Shown here piece by piece: positions 33,843-45,655 of a stretch of 64,000 nucleotides of DNA. Source of the stretch: Candidatus Endobugula sertula (lineage in GTDB: Bacteria > Pseudomonadota > Gammaproteobacteria > Pseudomonadales > Cellvibrionaceae). The stretch's first letter is position 1; every line of letters starts with the position of its first letter. The notes below the pieces were generated by a model that made no database searches, was not told the DNA's origin, and saw nothing but the letters and a program-made list of their open reading frames with translations. Both the position numbers and the translations under genes were made by a program. The stretch lies in assembly GCA_001723645.1 (NCBI GenBank), contig MDLC01000011.1, positions 16,908 to 80,907 on the forward strand, read 5' to 3'.

Positions 33843-34898
33843 TCAAACGGGGCTCTTAGAGGGTTGGCCTGCAACTTCGCTCACTAGTTTGGGTACCATA
33901 TAACCAGGTAAACGAGCAATGACGGCTTGGTGCAGCGCCCTTGCTCGCTTAAGTTCAGTGTTAAAATGCGTAGCCCCGGCCACTTTATCCAGTGTATAGA
34001 GATAATAAGGGATAACCCCGGCAGTAAACAATGACTCACATAGTTGGATCAATTGCTCTTCCGTATCGTTCACCCCTTTTAATAATACTGCCTGATTAAA
34101 TAGTGTAATACCTGATGCCTTTATGCGCTGTATGGCATGTAATAGTTCACTACTTTTCAGCTCGTTCGAATGGTTTATATGTAGTACCACAATCGTCTGT
34201 AGCCTGGATTCCGTCATCCATTTCAAGCTCTCCACTGTTATTCTTTCTGGTATAACGACGGGTAAACGAGTATGAATACGTAGGCGCTTAATATGTGAAA
34301 TAGCCGCTATTTTTTGCGTTAACCAACGTAATTGCCTGTCACTGGCACTTAAAGGATCTCCTCCAGAATAGATGACTTCACTAATTTGAGGGTTGGCAGC
34401 CAGTTCACTAATGGCTTGCTCCCACTCTGGTCGACTTAAGCGATTATCCGCATAAGGAAAATGACGACGAAAACAATAGCGACAGTTCACAGCGCAGTGC
34501 CCATTTACTATCAGTAGCGCTCTGCCATGGTATTTGTAAATAATCCCTTTGCTGGGGTTTTGCTGTTCACCGACGGGGTCAAATAGATAGCCTGGGCTGT
34601 GTTGTAGTTCTTGCTTTATGGGTAAGACTTGTTTAAGCAAAGGGTCATTAATATCTCCTTTAGCCATGCGCTTGATAAACGATAAAGGCACCCGTAGAGG
34701 AAATTGTTTATTGGCTGCCCTGGTGGCAGGCAGGTGAATAGGGTCCAGGTCCAGTATATTAAAGAGCTCTTCTGGGCTAGTAATACATTGTTGCATAGCC
34801 TGCTGCCAGGTATTTGTCGCCAATACGCTGTTTTTTATCGTTGAATCGTTGTCTGTCGCGTCAATACGCTGCCATGATGGTGCAGTTCGATGTATCAT
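33843..34898 (-). CDS. epmB: EF-P lysine 2,3-aminomutase-like protein
   Basis: A radical-SAM, PLP-dependent enzyme generating (R)-beta-lysine for EF-P modification. The cluster motif is CAVNCRYCFRRHFPYADN; EVIYSGGDPLSASD, RIHTRLPVVIPERIT and LFNQAVLLKGVND are KamA/EpmB motifs. 351 residues. Divergent from efp with only 36 bp between them. Confidence 0.94.
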   Translation of the reverse strand: MIHRTAPSWQRIDATDNDSTIKNSVLATNTWQQAMQQCITSPEELFNILDLDPIHLPATRAANKQFPLRVPLSFIKRMAKGDINDPLLKQVLPIKQELQHSPGYLFDPVGEQQNPSKGIIYKYHGRALLIVNGHCAVNCRYCFRRHFPYADNRLSRPEWEQAISELAANPQISEVIYSGGDPLSASDRQLRWLTQKIAAISHIKRLRIHTRLPVVIPERITVESLKWMTESRLQTIVVLHINHSNELKSSELLHAIQRIKASGITLFNQAVLLKGVNDTEEQLIQLCESLFTAGVIPYYLYTLDKVAGATHFNTELKRARALHQAVIARLPGYMVPKLVSEVAGQPSKSPV

Positions 34899-34934
34899 TA
34901 AGCTTTTATCACTTCTGTTTAAGTTGAGGAAGCA

Positions 34935-35507
34935 ATGGGTAATTATTCTACCAATGAATTTCGCAGTGGTTTAAAGGTCATATTGGATGGTGAACCCTGT
35001 TCAATCTTAGAGAACGAATTTGTAAAGCCAGGTAAAGGTCAAGCATTTAACCGCGTTAAACTGCGTAATCTTAACACAGGTCGAGTTTGGGAACGTACCT
35101 TTAAGTCTGGGGAGTCCATTGAGGGTGCAGACGTGATAGACCAGGATATGGAATATTTGTATACTGACGGTGAATTCTGGCACTTTATGGTCCCTGACAG
35201 TTATGAACAGTTTCAAGCCGATGAAAAAGCAGTAGGTGATGCAGCAAAATGGTTGAAAGAGCAAGATAAGGTCTTGGTGACTTTGTATAATGGTTCTCCA
35301 TTAGTGATAACCCCACCTAATCACGTTGAATTAGAAATTGTTGAAACTGACCCCGGCCTGAAAGGTGATACTGCGCAAGGCGGTACTAAACCCGCTATTC
35401 TTTCTACCGGAGCAGTAGTTAAAGTTCCCTTATTTTTATCAATTGGGAAATCCATTCGTGTTGATACTCGCACGGGGGAGTACTTAAGTCGTGCCAAAGA
35501 CTCCTAA
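34935..35507 (+). CDS. efp: Elongation factor P
   Basis: Relieves ribosome stalling at polyproline. The KOW-like N-terminal domain carries [18 protein letters not shown] with the modifiable Lys34 at PGKGQ, and the C-terminus ends [14 protein letters not shown]. 190 residues; GAGGA precedes the ATG. Flanked by epmB and epmA, so beta-lysylation at Lys34 is expected. Confidence 0.97.
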   Translation: MGNYSTNEFRSGLKVILDGEPCSILENEFVKPGKGQAFNRVKLRNLNTGRVWERTFKSGESIEGADVIDQDMEYLYTDGEFWHFMVPDSYEQFQADEKAVGDAAKWLKEQDKVLVTLYNGSPLVITPPNHVELEIVETDPGLKGDTAQGGTKPAILSTGAVVKVPLFLSIGKSIRVDTRTGEYLSRAKDS

Positions 35508-35582
35508 GTCGTGATTCGTCATGTTGAGACTATCCGTTAAAGGATACCGCTTAAACGGAAAATATTTCACTAAGTAACAACA

Positions 35583-36554
35583 ATGACAACGACTTCTTTA
35601 CTCAAACATCCTTGGAAACCTTCTGCATCGTTAACTACGTTGCAGGCTCGGGCTCGTCTTTATCAGATGATTCGTCTATTTTTTTCCCAAAGAAATGTAT
35701 TGGAAGTGGATGTCCCGATATTGAGTCAAGCAGCTACAGTAGACCCATTTATTGATAGTTTGTCGACGTTAATGATGGGTGATACTTATTACCTGCAAAC
35801 CTCACCGGAATTTTTTATGAAGCGCTTGCTGGCAGCTTACCAACAGGATATGTATTATTTAGGGAAAGCCTTTCGTCAAGGAGAACAGGGACAGCGACAT
35901 GCTCCAGAATTTACTATGCTGGAATGGTACCGAGTAGGTTGGGATGACCGACAATTAATCAACGAGGTTAAAGAGCTGATCCAACACTGCTTACCTGAAG
36001 TTTCTTACCAAGCATTTAGCTACAAAGAGTTATTTCAACAACAGCTATCACTTGATCCTCATAACGTTTCTGTTGATGAATTAAAGAAACTTGCCCATCA
36101 TCGGCTTGATACGGTGTTAGACTCAAATGATAAAAATACTTGGTTAGATTTATTATTTTCCCATTGTATTGAACCACAACTACCTGACGCTTTGGTTTGT
36201 GTATTTGATTTCCCTGAGTCACAAGCGGCATTGGCACGTATAGAACATAACCTGGGGCAGCAGAAGGTAGCGCGGCGTTTTGAGATGTATGTTAATCGTA
36301 TGGAGTTGGTTAATGGTTATTGGGAGTTAAGAGATGCTAACGAGCAGGAACGACGGTTTAAAGCCGATGTTACTTATCGCCGACGATATGAATTACCTGA
36401 ATTGCCTTATGACCAAGCGCTAGTGAGTGCTTTGAACGAAGGGTACTTTCCTGAATGTGCCGGTGTGGCTTTAGGGATAGATCGTTTACTCATGTGTTGT
36501 TTGCAAACACAAAATATACAGGATGTTTTGAGCTTTCCTTGTCAACCCTGTTAG
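35583..36554 (+). CDS. epmA: EF-P (R)-beta-lysine ligase
   Basis: A class II lysyl-tRNA-synthetase paralogue without the anticodon domain that attaches beta-lysine to EF-P. ARARLYQMIRLFFSQRNVLEVDVP, TSPEFFMKRLLA, GKAFRQGEQGQRHAPEFTM (motif 2 region) and VALGIDRLLM (motif 3) are clear. 323 residues. It follows efp by 75 bp. Confidence 0.95.
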   Translation: MTTTSLLKHPWKPSASLTTLQARARLYQMIRLFFSQRNVLEVDVPILSQAATVDPFIDSLSTLMMGDTYYLQTSPEFFMKRLLAAYQQDMYYLGKAFRQGEQGQRHAPEFTMLEWYRVGWDDRQLINEVKELIQHCLPEVSYQAFSYKELFQQQLSLDPHNVSVDELKKLAHHRLDTVLDSNDKNTWLDLLFSHCIEPQLPDALVCVFDFPESQAALARIEHNLGQQKVARRFEMYVNRMELVNGYWELRDANEQERRFKADVTYRRRYELPELPYDQALVSALNEGYFPECAGVALGIDRLLMCCLQTQNIQDVLSFPCQPC

Positions 36555-36570
36555 AAGCAGGAGATTCAAT

Positions 36571-36606
36571 ATGAAGCGCTTTTCTCATTCACCTGTGGCC
36601 AGCTAA
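36571..36606 (+). other. 11-codon mini-ORF with good ribosome-binding site
   Basis: Just downstream of epmA, AGGAG is followed by ATG and the peptide MKRFSHSPVAS then TAA. It could be a vestige of a lost gene start or a chance event; the space to the convergent cysE end holds nothing else. Confidence 0.2.
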
Positions 36607-36650
36607 AACCGCCTTGTGTTTAAAGTATCTTGCACTGACCCACTCACGAC

Positions 36651-37460
36651 TCACAACTTTATACTCTTACAACGCAGTTCCTGATACATATCCAACGCTG
36701 GTTGAGGCGTTGTAGCTTCACCGATGACTTTGGCAGGTACACCCGCTACAATAGTACGTGCTGGTACAGAGTGTAGCACTACACTGCCTGAGCTAACATG
36801 AGCGCCTTCGCCAATTTCAATGTTCCCCAGAATTTTTGCACCAGCACCAATAACCACTCCCTCGCGAACTTTGGGATGCCGATCACCAGTTTCTTTACCG
36901 GTACCTCCCAATGTCACTGATTGCATAATGGAAACATTATCCTCAACAACAGCGGTTTCACCAATAACAATGCCTGTTGCATGATCGAGCATAATGCCCT
37001 TACCAATTTTAGCCGCCGGGTGGATATCCACACTAAAGGCGGTAGCACTATGATTTTGTAGGAAGGAGGCTAAAGAGTAACGTTCGTTTGCCCATAGCCA
37101 ATTGGCCACACGATAAGCCTGTAGAGCATGGAAACCTTTATAAAATAAAAAGGACGTGGATAAACAATCACAGGCTGAATCACGTTGGTAGGTAGCAACA
37201 ATGTCAGCACGTACGGAATGACTGATATTTTCCGATTCCTTTAAAGCTTCTTCAATAATTTCCCGCATTAATAGTGCAGATGCTGTTGGGCTGCCCAGTT
37301 TGTTGGCTAGGTGAAAGCTAAGAGCAGCTTCTAAGGTACTATGGTTTAATATCGTCGTATGAAAAAAGCTGGCAAGCAACGGTTCTTGAACAGCATGTTC
37401 CTCTGAAGTTTGGCGCATCACTGACCAAACCGGGTCGTTGTCTGTATTTTTTGTGCTCAT
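36651..37460 (-). CDS. cysE: Serine O-acetyltransferase
   Basis: Makes O-acetylserine from serine and acetyl-CoA for cysteine synthesis. The C-terminal left-handed beta-helix is typical: SVDIHPAAKIGKGIMLDHATGIVIGETAVVED, then QSVTLGGTGKETGDRHPKV, GAGAKILGNIEIG and VPARTIVAGVPAKVIG. The N-terminal helical domain precedes it. 269 residues, normal. It is convergent with epmA. Confidence 0.95.
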   Translation of the reverse strand: MSTKNTDNDPVWSVMRQTSEEHAVQEPLLASFFHTTILNHSTLEAALSFHLANKLGSPTASALLMREIIEEALKESENISHSVRADIVATYQRDSACDCLSTSFLFYKGFHALQAYRVANWLWANERYSLASFLQNHSATAFSVDIHPAAKIGKGIMLDHATGIVIGETAVVEDNVSIMQSVTLGGTGKETGDRHPKVREGVVIGAGAKILGNIEIGEGAHVSSGSVVLHSVPARTIVAGVPAKVIGEATTPQPALDMYQELRCKSIKL

Positions 37461-37546
37461 ACTCTGTTAACAATTGCTGAATAAAGTGCTAAGTGTACAC
37501 TATAAGCATTGTAAAGGCGGTTACTGCATCACAGATAGCTGCTCTC

Positions 37547-37744
37547 TTAGCAATAAAATATATTCTGGCCAACAGAGTTCGGTACTAAACCAGAGAATAC
37601 ACCTGACTCACTGTAAACAGCGTTACCAGAGAGTAACACCAATAGGCTGGGCCATTCAAAACCGATACAATATACATGACTATCTTGCCATAAGATATTA
37701 TTGATGTTGCAATCACCCAAATGCTTTGGGTAGATCCCATCCAC
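37547..37744 (-). pseudogene. Phosphotransferase-family kinase remnant
   Basis: A reverse frame reads KHLGDCNINNILWQDSHVY then CIGFEW. It resembles the catalytic loop of SrkA/APH-type kinases (HGDxHxxNILWxDG....DF), with an extra residue between His and Gly and the metal-binding Asp replaced by Gly. Only this loop is recognisable in about 65 codons, whereas the family is about 300 residues. It is therefore a degenerate fragment of a lost gene between cysE and the first XRE regulator. Confidence 0.45.
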
Positions 37745-38033
37745 CTAGACAGCCTGTTATCATTTAATATAAAATCCCTTCGGTAATTTTTCTAGGATTA
37801 TACTTATCATAAACACGAAGCTCGAACATTATCATTTGCGGCTTCGACCACAACTCATTTTTAAGTATTAACCTAGACACTGTAACCTCATTTTATGGTG
37901 GGTGTTAGAACCGCAAGCCCATGAATTTACCTGTTTATTTCAACTAGTTACAATAAACTCTCAACAGGCCCTAGCTTTATAACCAATAGAACCATCATTT
38001 AGCAAAAAAATGTATAGATCATTCATTTGATAA

Positions 38034-38051
38034 CTGCAGATTAAATAACTT
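38034..38051 (+). promoter_or_regulatory. Conserved 18-base upstream box, copy 1
   Basis: CTGCAGATTAAATAACTT directly precedes the first XRE gene's ATG and is repeated identically before the second copy at 38887-38904. Identity outside the coding region suggests an operator or translation-control element kept after duplication. Confidence 0.6.
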
Positions 38052-38438
38052 ATGAGTATTAGTGGCATGAAACATCCTAAATTTGCCAAACGCTTTCATC
38101 AAGCTGTTGAACTTGCCGGAGTTGAAAGTACTCAACAAGAGCTGTCCAAACTACTCGGAGTCAGTGAAGTCATGGTTTGGAGCTACCAAAATGGGGAAAA
38201 ATTACCTCGAATGGCTATGGCAATTAAAATGTCGGATGCATTTGGCGTGACGGTTAACTGGCTATTACGAGGCGTAGGTGATCCAATTGATCGAACACCA
38301 AGCAGTAAACCTTCAAAACGCACCTCAAGGCCACTAAGAAAATCAACGCAAGCAATTGTTGACTTTGTGGAAAAGCTCACTGAACATGAACGGAAAAAAG
38401 CGCTAGGCATTCTCGAACTTACTTTCCAGAAAAAATAA
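38052..38438 (+). CDS. XRE-family transcriptional regulator, copy 1
   Basis: A 128-residue DNA-binding protein. The HTH lies at about residues 25-75: TQQELSKLLGVSEVMVWSYQNGEKLPRMAMAIKMSDAFGV, then NWLLRGVGDP, a phage-repressor-like layout. The C-terminus (about 95-128) is a basic linker and a helix EKLTEHERKKALGILELTFQKK. No peptidase or sensory domain is present. It is about 70% similar to the copy 850 bp downstream, with the same 18-base box at the start codon. The target is probably its own promoter; unknown otherwise. Confidence 0.85.
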   Translation: MSISGMKHPKFAKRFHQAVELAGVESTQQELSKLLGVSEVMVWSYQNGEKLPRMAMAIKMSDAFGVTVNWLLRGVGDPIDRTPSSKPSKRTSRPLRKSTQAIVDFVEKLTEHERKKALGILELTFQKK

Positions 38439-38904
38439 GCTTCTCTAGGTCATCTGCTGACATAAAAACCATCGGATGTTGTACCATAACCATGAAACCA
38501 GCGACAGGAAGTTAGTCGGTTGGATTCTCTGTTCAATGTCAACTCACTATTAACGTTGGGCAGCGTATTAAAAACCCCTTTCTAGGCACTCATAGGGATT
38601 AAGCTGATAGGCTTTAGTCGGTGAAAGTGCTACCCACTCTGGGAGCTTCTGGTAACGTGAAGGGATAATACCTCTTCCATAGTCATGTTAGTGTTTAACA
38701 AAGAACGATAAACGGCTTCCGTCTCTATTCTAACTGAAAAACGACTGAGTACTTTTTTCCTAATATTGTGTGTTCAGTTGCTTGACTTGGACAGTAAGTG
38801 TTTACTCAGAGGTTGGTAACAAAGCTTGCATTGCTGAAACTTAGTATCTATCCCCAAAAATAACTTATAGATAAAAAATAAAATAGCTGCAGATTAAATA
38901 ACTT
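38439..38904. other. Gene-poor stretch between XRE paralogues
   Basis: About 466 bp with no called gene. A reverse frame ending at 38568 reads about 38 open codons, including PEWVALSPTKAYQLNPYECL, which looks protein-like but has no start codon and no family I know. The last 18 bases are the second copy of the conserved box. Confidence 0.35.
38887..38904 (+). promoter_or_regulatory. Conserved 18-base upstream box, copy 2
   Basis: Identical to 38034-38051 and again immediately before the start codon (ATG 38905), with an AT-rich run just upstream in both copies. Confidence 0.6.
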
Positions 38905-39291
38905 ATGGATAAATTGGGGCCCATGAAGCACCCTAAGTTTGCCAAGAGATTTAATCAAGCTGTTAGCCTAGCTGGAGTTAAAAATACTCAGAGAGCGCTC
39001 TCCAAATTACTTGGGGTAAGTGAGGTGATGATTTGGAGTTACAAAAATGGCGAGAAACTGCCAAGAATGGCCATGGCCGTTAAAATAGCTGATGAACTGG
39101 GTGTTTCGGTCAATTGGCTACTACAAGGTATCGGAGACCCTATTAAGCAAGCCACAGAAGGTAGTAGCACCAAATCTAAACCACGGAGAAAATCAGTCCA
39201 AGCCATTGTCGATTTTACAGAAAAGCTTAGCGAACATGAACGCAGAAAGGCATTAAAAATCCTTAATATTACTTTCCAGAAGAACGTGTAA
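38905..39291 (+). CDS. XRE-family transcriptional regulator, copy 2
   Basis: A 128-residue paralogue of the 38052 gene, alignable end to end: MKHPKFAKRFNQAVSLAGVK, the HTH RALSKLLGVSEVMIWSYKNGE, NWLLQGIGDP, and the C-terminal helix KLSEHERRKALKILNITFQK. The divergence is mostly in the linker and surface positions, while the recognition region is nearly the same, so both may bind the same operator. It ends about 35 bp before the convergent gltD end. Confidence 0.85.
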   Translation: MDKLGPMKHPKFAKRFNQAVSLAGVKNTQRALSKLLGVSEVMIWSYKNGEKLPRMAMAVKIADELGVSVNWLLQGIGDPIKQATEGSSTKSKPRRKSVQAIVDFTEKLSEHERRKALKILNITFQKNV

Positions 39292-39327
39292 AAAAATCGG
39301 CCCTAATAAAAATATTACACTTTCACT

Positions 39328-40755
<1,428 letters not shown>

Positions 40756-40818
40756 TCACCTTCGACTAGTCTATTGCCATCTACTCTATCGTTACGTAAA
40801 ACTCGGCTATGCAAACGA

Positions 40819-43800
40819 TTACGCGACCTGTTCCTGAACAGTAGGTTCGAGTAATTTGGCAATATCTGCACCTTTAGGTTTGACCAATACAAAATAGCTC
40901 ACCATATCAGTAAAATTATCCAATAAATATTGTCCCCACTCACTGCTAGTTTCTTCAACAAACTCAGTAATCACTTCACGCAGGTGATCGCCATGAACCG
41001 ATAATTCAGCACTACCTAAACGATGAATATCAATCAGTTCTGGATTATAACATTTGGCTAATTGCTGTTTTTGATCAAACACATAAGCGAAACCACCTGT
41101 CATTCCCGCCCCAAAGTTAACCCCAGTTTCACCCAGAATCGTCACTTGTCCACCAGTCATATACTCACAACAATGGTCACCCGCTCCCTCAACAACCGCT
41201 TTTGCTCCCGAGTTCCGTACAGCAAAGCGTTCACCAGCAAGACCAGCAGCAAATAACTTACCGCCCGTTGAACCATATAAACAAGTATTACCAATGATAC
41301 TGGTTTTCTGCGTTTTAAATTCAGAACCCTGGGGCGGACGTATAACCAGTTTACCTCCAGCCATCCCCTTACCAACATAGTCATTAGCATCACCTTCTAG
41401 ATACATATGCAAGCCACCCGCGTTCCAAACACCAAAGCTTTGGCCTGCAATACCCGTTAATTTCAGCACAATAGGGGCAGCTTCCATTCCCTGATTGCCA
41501 TAACGTTTAGCCATTTCTCCTGATAAGCGTGCGCCAATTGAACGATCGCAATTGGTCAATTGATAACTGAATTGACCACCGGATTTAGATTCAATGGCAG
41601 GCAATATTTCTGCTACCATACGTTCGGCTAGGTCCCCCTTGTCAAAAGGATTATTTTGCTCCACTTGACAATATTGTGGCTTATTCTTAATCCGTTCATC
41701 CGTATAAATAATGGGGCTTAAGTCCAAGCTTTTGTGCTTATCTGTATTTCCTTCTACCACTTCTATCAAGTCTACCCGGCCAATCAGCTCCTCTATTGAA
41801 CGCACACCCAACCTAGCCATCCACTCTCGAGTTTCCTGAGCAACAAAACGAAAAAAGCTCATCACCATTTCAACCGTACCGATATAGTGATCACTGCGTA
41901 AGTCTGTACGCTGAGTCGCAACACCTGTGGCACAATTATTTAAATGACAAATGCGCAAATATTTACAACCCAAGCCCACCATAGGAGCAGTGCCAAAGGC
42001 AAAACTTTCAGCGCCCAACATAGCGGCTTTAACCACATCAAGCCCGGTTTTTAGACCGCCATCGGTTTGTACTCTCACTTTATCGCGTAAATCATTAACA
42101 CATAATGTTTGATGGGTTTCACTAAGACCTAGCTCCCAAGGGGAACCCGCATAACGAATAGATGTTAGTGGACTTGCGGCCGTACCACCATCATAGCCAG
42201 AAATAGTAATCAAATCGGCATAGGCTTTGGCAACACCAGCAGCAATGGTGCCCACACCCGGGCGAGAAACGAGTTTTACTGAAATTAACGCATCAGGATT
42301 CACTTGCTTCAGGTCATAAATTAATTGTGCTAGATCTTCAATCGAATAAATATCATGATGCGGTGGTGGTGAAATCAAAGTCACACCAGGTAGTGAATAG
42401 CGCAAACGAGCAATCAACCCATTCACCTTACCCCCTGGCAACTGACCACCTTCACCAGGCTTAGCGCCCTGAGCCACTTTAATCTGCAGCACTTCTGCAT
42501 TAACCAAGTAATGTGGTGTTACACCGAAACGACCAGAAGCAACCTGTTTAATTTTTGAAGCGCATACCGTTCCATAACGAGCAGGATCTTCCCCCCCCTC
42601 ACCACTATTTGAGCGGCCACCCAGGCGGTTCATCGCTTCAGCCAACGCTTCATGGGCCTCTGGAGATAATGCACCTAGTGACATTCCTGCAGAATCAAAA
42701 CGTTTAATAATTGATTCTATCGGTTCAACCTCGTCAATAGGAACAGGGGTTACATCTTTACGCAAAGATAATAAGTCACGCAAAGTAGCCACTGGACGCT
42801 GATTAATGAGTTCAGCAACATCCAACCAATCACTGTATGCACCAGAACGTACAGCTTTATGCATACCCTGAATCACGTCTGGGTTATAAGCATGGTATTC
42901 CTGACCATGAACGTATTTTAGAATACCACCAGGAGAAATCGGCTTGCGAGCCTTCCAGGCAGCTTGAGAAATGATTTTTTGATCGGCTTCCAGTTCACTA
43001 AAACCAGCACCCTGAATACGACTTGGAGTACCCCAAAAACACAAATCTATCACTTCTTTATTTAAGCCAATCGCTTCAAATAATTGTGATCCGCGGTATG
43101 AGGCAATAGTCGATATCCCCATTTTTGAGAGAATTTTATAGATCCCCTTGTCGATACCTTTACTGTAATTTTTGTATGCCTGTAAAGTATTACTGACTAC
43201 TTCACCATCAGCAATCAGATCATTAATAATACTAAAACTCAGGTAAGGATAAATAGCAGTTGCACCATAGCCAATAAGAACGGCCATATGATGAGGGTCA
43301 CGAGCGGTTGCAGTTTTAACGATAATATTAACATCACAACGCAAGCCTTCATCAACAAGACGATGGTGCACAGCTCCAGTTGCCAGCAAAGCATGTATGG
43401 GCAACTGCTTTTGTTCTACGCCTTCATCGGACAAAATAATCGTTACCGTACCTGCTTTTGCCGCTGCCACCACTTTATCCGTTAAGTCGATAATTGCCTG
43501 ATGTAAACTCGTCTCACTCGGGCTATAGGAAAGCATAAAGCTCCGCCCAGGATAAAGCTCTAAACCACACATAGCATCATAAGTGGCTGGAGAGAGGATA
43601 GGTGTCTGCAGAATGACCCGATTCGCATGAGCGGCTGTTTCAGTATAAACCGACAACTCACAACCCAAACAGGTCTCTAGCGACATAACAATCGCCTCAC
43701 GCAAAGGGTCAATTGGCGGATTAGTGACCTGTGCAAACTGTTGACGGAAATAATCATAAAGCGGACGCTGTTTCTGCGACAAAATAGCCATCGGTGTGTC

Positions 43801-45255
43801 ATCACCCATGGAACCAATAGCTTCCTGTCCCTTATCCGCCAGTGGTCGCAGAATACTGACACGTTCTTCGCTAGATACTCCAAACATCTTCATAGCAACA
43901 TCTAACTCACTACCTTTCAGACCCTCTATGGCCTTTTCCTCAGCACTCAGCACCAAAGATTGTTCATGCATCCACTTTTTATAGGGTTTGGACAACTTCA
44001 TTTGATGATCAATATCATCTGTGTGAAATAATTGGCCTGTTTCAGTATCTACCGAAAGAATCTGCCCCGGCCCTAACCGACCTTTTGCGACCACATCTGC
44101 GGGCTTGTAATCATAAACCCCAATCTCAGAGGCCACCGTAATCACGTCATCTTTGGTAATCACCCAACGAGACGGACGTAAACCATTACGATCAAGCGTA
44201 CAAACCGCATAGCGACCATCTGTAATCACCAAGCCTGCTGGGCCATCCCAAGGCTCAATATGCATGGAATTATATTCATAGAACGCACGCAGGTTTTGAT
44301 CCATATTAGGCATATTTTGCCAAGCAGGTGGTACTAACATACGGATAGCCCTATGCAAATCCATACCGCCAACTACCAATAACTCCAACATATTATCCAG
44401 GCTGGATGAATCAGAGCCTGAGCGATTCACCATTGGAGACAAAGCATTGGGGTCAGGTAATAGATCACAGACAAATTTGGGAGTACGCGCAGTTGCCCAA
44501 TTACGATTTCCCGTTATCGTATTAATTTCACCGTTATGGGCAAGCATTCTAAAAGGCTGGGCCAGAGGCCAGCGTGGCATCGTATTCGTGGAAAAGCGCT
44601 GATGAAAAACACAAATCGCTGTTTCCAACTCAGAGTTTGCTAAATCAGGGAAAAAACGCGGTAGATCTATCGGCATCATCAAACCTTTATAGGAAACCAC
44701 TTTTTCACTCAGGCTAGCAACATAAAAAAGATCATCATTACGTAATTGTTTATTCGCTTTACGGCGGGCAATCAACAATTTGGCAGCCAGCTCGGGGCTG
44801 GACAAACCATTACAGTTAATAAACACTTGAACAAATGCAGGCTGACAGGCCAACGCAATTGGACCCAGGCAGTCACTATTAGTGGGAACGGTACGCCAAG
44901 TAACAACTTCTAAACCTTCATTAGCCATTTCTTTAGCGAAAATTGCTTTCGCCTTTTCTGCATGTTTAGTTTCCCTGCTGAGCATAATAGAACCGACACC
45001 ATACCGCTCGCTAAGCTCTACACCGCAGCATTGACGCACTACTTGACGAAAAAAGCGATCAGGCTTTTGAATTAACAAGCCACAACCATCACCGGTCTTA
45101 CCATCAGCGGCAATACCACCGCGGTGTGTCATACACGTTAATGATTCAATCGCTTTTTCCAATAAACTGTGGGACGCCTTACCTTTTAAGTGGGCAATAA
45201 GGCCAAAGCCACAATTATCCTTAAACTCATCTATTCGATAGAGGCCTGTTGTCAT
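40819..45255 (-). CDS. gltB: Glutamate synthase large subunit
   Basis: Converts glutamine and 2-oxoglutarate to two glutamates. The N-terminal amidotransferase nucleophile is the Cys in [14 protein letters not shown] (Cys15, exposed after removing a short propeptide). The central and FMN domains follow ([37 protein letters not shown]). The 3Fe-4S motif is [19 protein letters not shown], and the C-terminal GXGXG beta-helix domain is present. 1478 residues, full length. Its upstream region contains an inverted repeat. Confidence 0.97.
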   Translation of the reverse strand: MTTGLYRIDEFKDNCGFGLIAHLKGKASHSLLEKAIESLTCMTHRGGIAADGKTGDGCGLLIQKPDRFFRQVVRQCCGVELSERYGVGSIMLSRETKHAEKAKAIFAKEMANEGLEVVTWRTVPTNSDCLGPIALACQPAFVQVFINCNGLSSPELAAKLLIARRKANKQLRNDDLFYVASLSEKVVSYKGLMMPIDLPRFFPDLANSELETAICVFHQRFSTNTMPRWPLAQPFRMLAHNGEINTITGNRNWATARTPKFVCDLLPDPNALSPMVNRSGSDSSSLDNMLELLVVGGMDLHRAIRMLVPPAWQNMPNMDQNLRAFYEYNSMHIEPWDGPAGLVITDGRYAVCTLDRNGLRPSRWVITKDDVITVASEIGVYDYKPADVVAKGRLGPGQILSVDTETGQLFHTDDIDHQMKLSKPYKKWMHEQSLVLSAEEKAIEGLKGSELDVAMKMFGVSSEERVSILRPLADKGQEAIGSMGDDTPMAILSQKQRPLYDYFRQQFAQVTNPPIDPLREAIVMSLETCLGCELSVYTETAAHANRVILQTPILSPATYDAMCGLELYPGRSFMLSYSPSETSLHQAIIDLTDKVVAAAKAGTVTIILSDEGVEQKQLPIHALLATGAVHHRLVDEGLRCDVNIIVKTATARDPHHMAVLIGYGATAIYPYLSFSIINDLIADGEVVSNTLQAYKNYSKGIDKGIYKILSKMGISTIASYRGSQLFEAIGLNKEVIDLCFWGTPSRIQGAGFSELEADQKIISQAAWKARKPISPGGILKYVHGQEYHAYNPDVIQGMHKAVRSGAYSDWLDVAELINQRPVATLRDLLSLRKDVTPVPIDEVEPIESIIKRFDSAGMSLGALSPEAHEALAEAMNRLGGRSNSGEGGEDPARYGTVCASKIKQVASGRFGVTPHYLVNAEVLQIKVAQGAKPGEGGQLPGGKVNGLIARLRYSLPGVTLISPPPHHDIYSIEDLAQLIYDLKQVNPDALISVKLVSRPGVGTIAAGVAKAYADLITISGYDGGTAASPLTSIRYAGSPWELGLSETHQTLCVNDLRDKVRVQTDGGLKTGLDVVKAAMLGAESFAFGTAPMVGLGCKYLRICHLNNCATGVATQRTDLRSDHYIGTVEMVMSFFRFVAQETREWMARLGVRSIEELIGRVDLIEVVEGNTDKHKSLDLSPIIYTDERIKNKPQYCQVEQNNPFDKGDLAERMVAEILPAIESKSGGQFSYQLTNCDRSIGARLSGEMAKRYGNQGMEAAPIVLKLTGIAGQSFGVWNAGGLHMYLEGDANDYVGKGMAGGKLVIRPPQGSEFKTQKTSIIGNTCLYGSTGGKLFAAGLAGERFAVRNSGAKAVVEGAGDHCCEYMTGGQVTILGETGVNFGAGMTGGFAYVFDQKQQLAKCYNPELIDIHRLGSAELSVHGDHLREVITEFVEETSSEWGQYLLDNFTDMVSYFVLVKPKGADIAKLLEPTVQEQVA

Positions 45256-45487
45256 ACTCAGTCTCTCTTGCTTACCGCTTTATAATTTAAGTGCTTAAAC
45301 ACATGACGCTGATATCAGGTAGAGCACACCAAACATGGGCTAATAGGAGCGTCGTAAATACGATTCCTACTAACATTCGGCATCATTAAGCGTCTTGATT
45401 ATACGGTCAAATGCTATTCACAGAGCCTATTCTTTGAGTATATCCCCCAAAATACATTCCGTTATACCATTCTAACCGCCATTTGTT

Positions 45488-45512
45488 ACGTAATTACTAC
45501 TGTAATTTACGT
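45488..45512. promoter_or_regulatory. Inverted repeat upstream of gltB
   Basis: ACGTAATTAC (45488-45497) and GTAATTTACGT (45502-45512) form an imperfect palindrome with a one-base bulge and a 4-base spacer. It lies about 235 bp upstream of the gltB start, within a 400-bp gene-free gap. A regulator site is possible; no known consensus is assigned. Confidence 0.4.
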
Positions 45513-45540
45513 AGGTGATCCGGGCCCAGCTTTAGACTCA

Positions 45541-45569
45541 GATAAAAAAGCCCCTGTACAAGGGGCTTT
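45541..45569 (-). terminator. Rho-independent terminator of the pil-aro-damX operon
   Basis: AAAGCCCC (45547-45554) and GGGGCTTT (45562-45569) form a GC-rich stem with a 7-base loop. On the reverse strand it is followed by TTTTTT, about 85 bp after the stop of the damX-like gene. It is the clearest intrinsic terminator in the window. Confidence 0.85.
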
Positions 45570-45655
45570 AAAAATGGGACAGAAATACTACCTGTTTAAG
45601 GACGTTTTGGCAATAAAAATTGTATGTAAAAGGCTACATTCACTAAAAAAATCTT

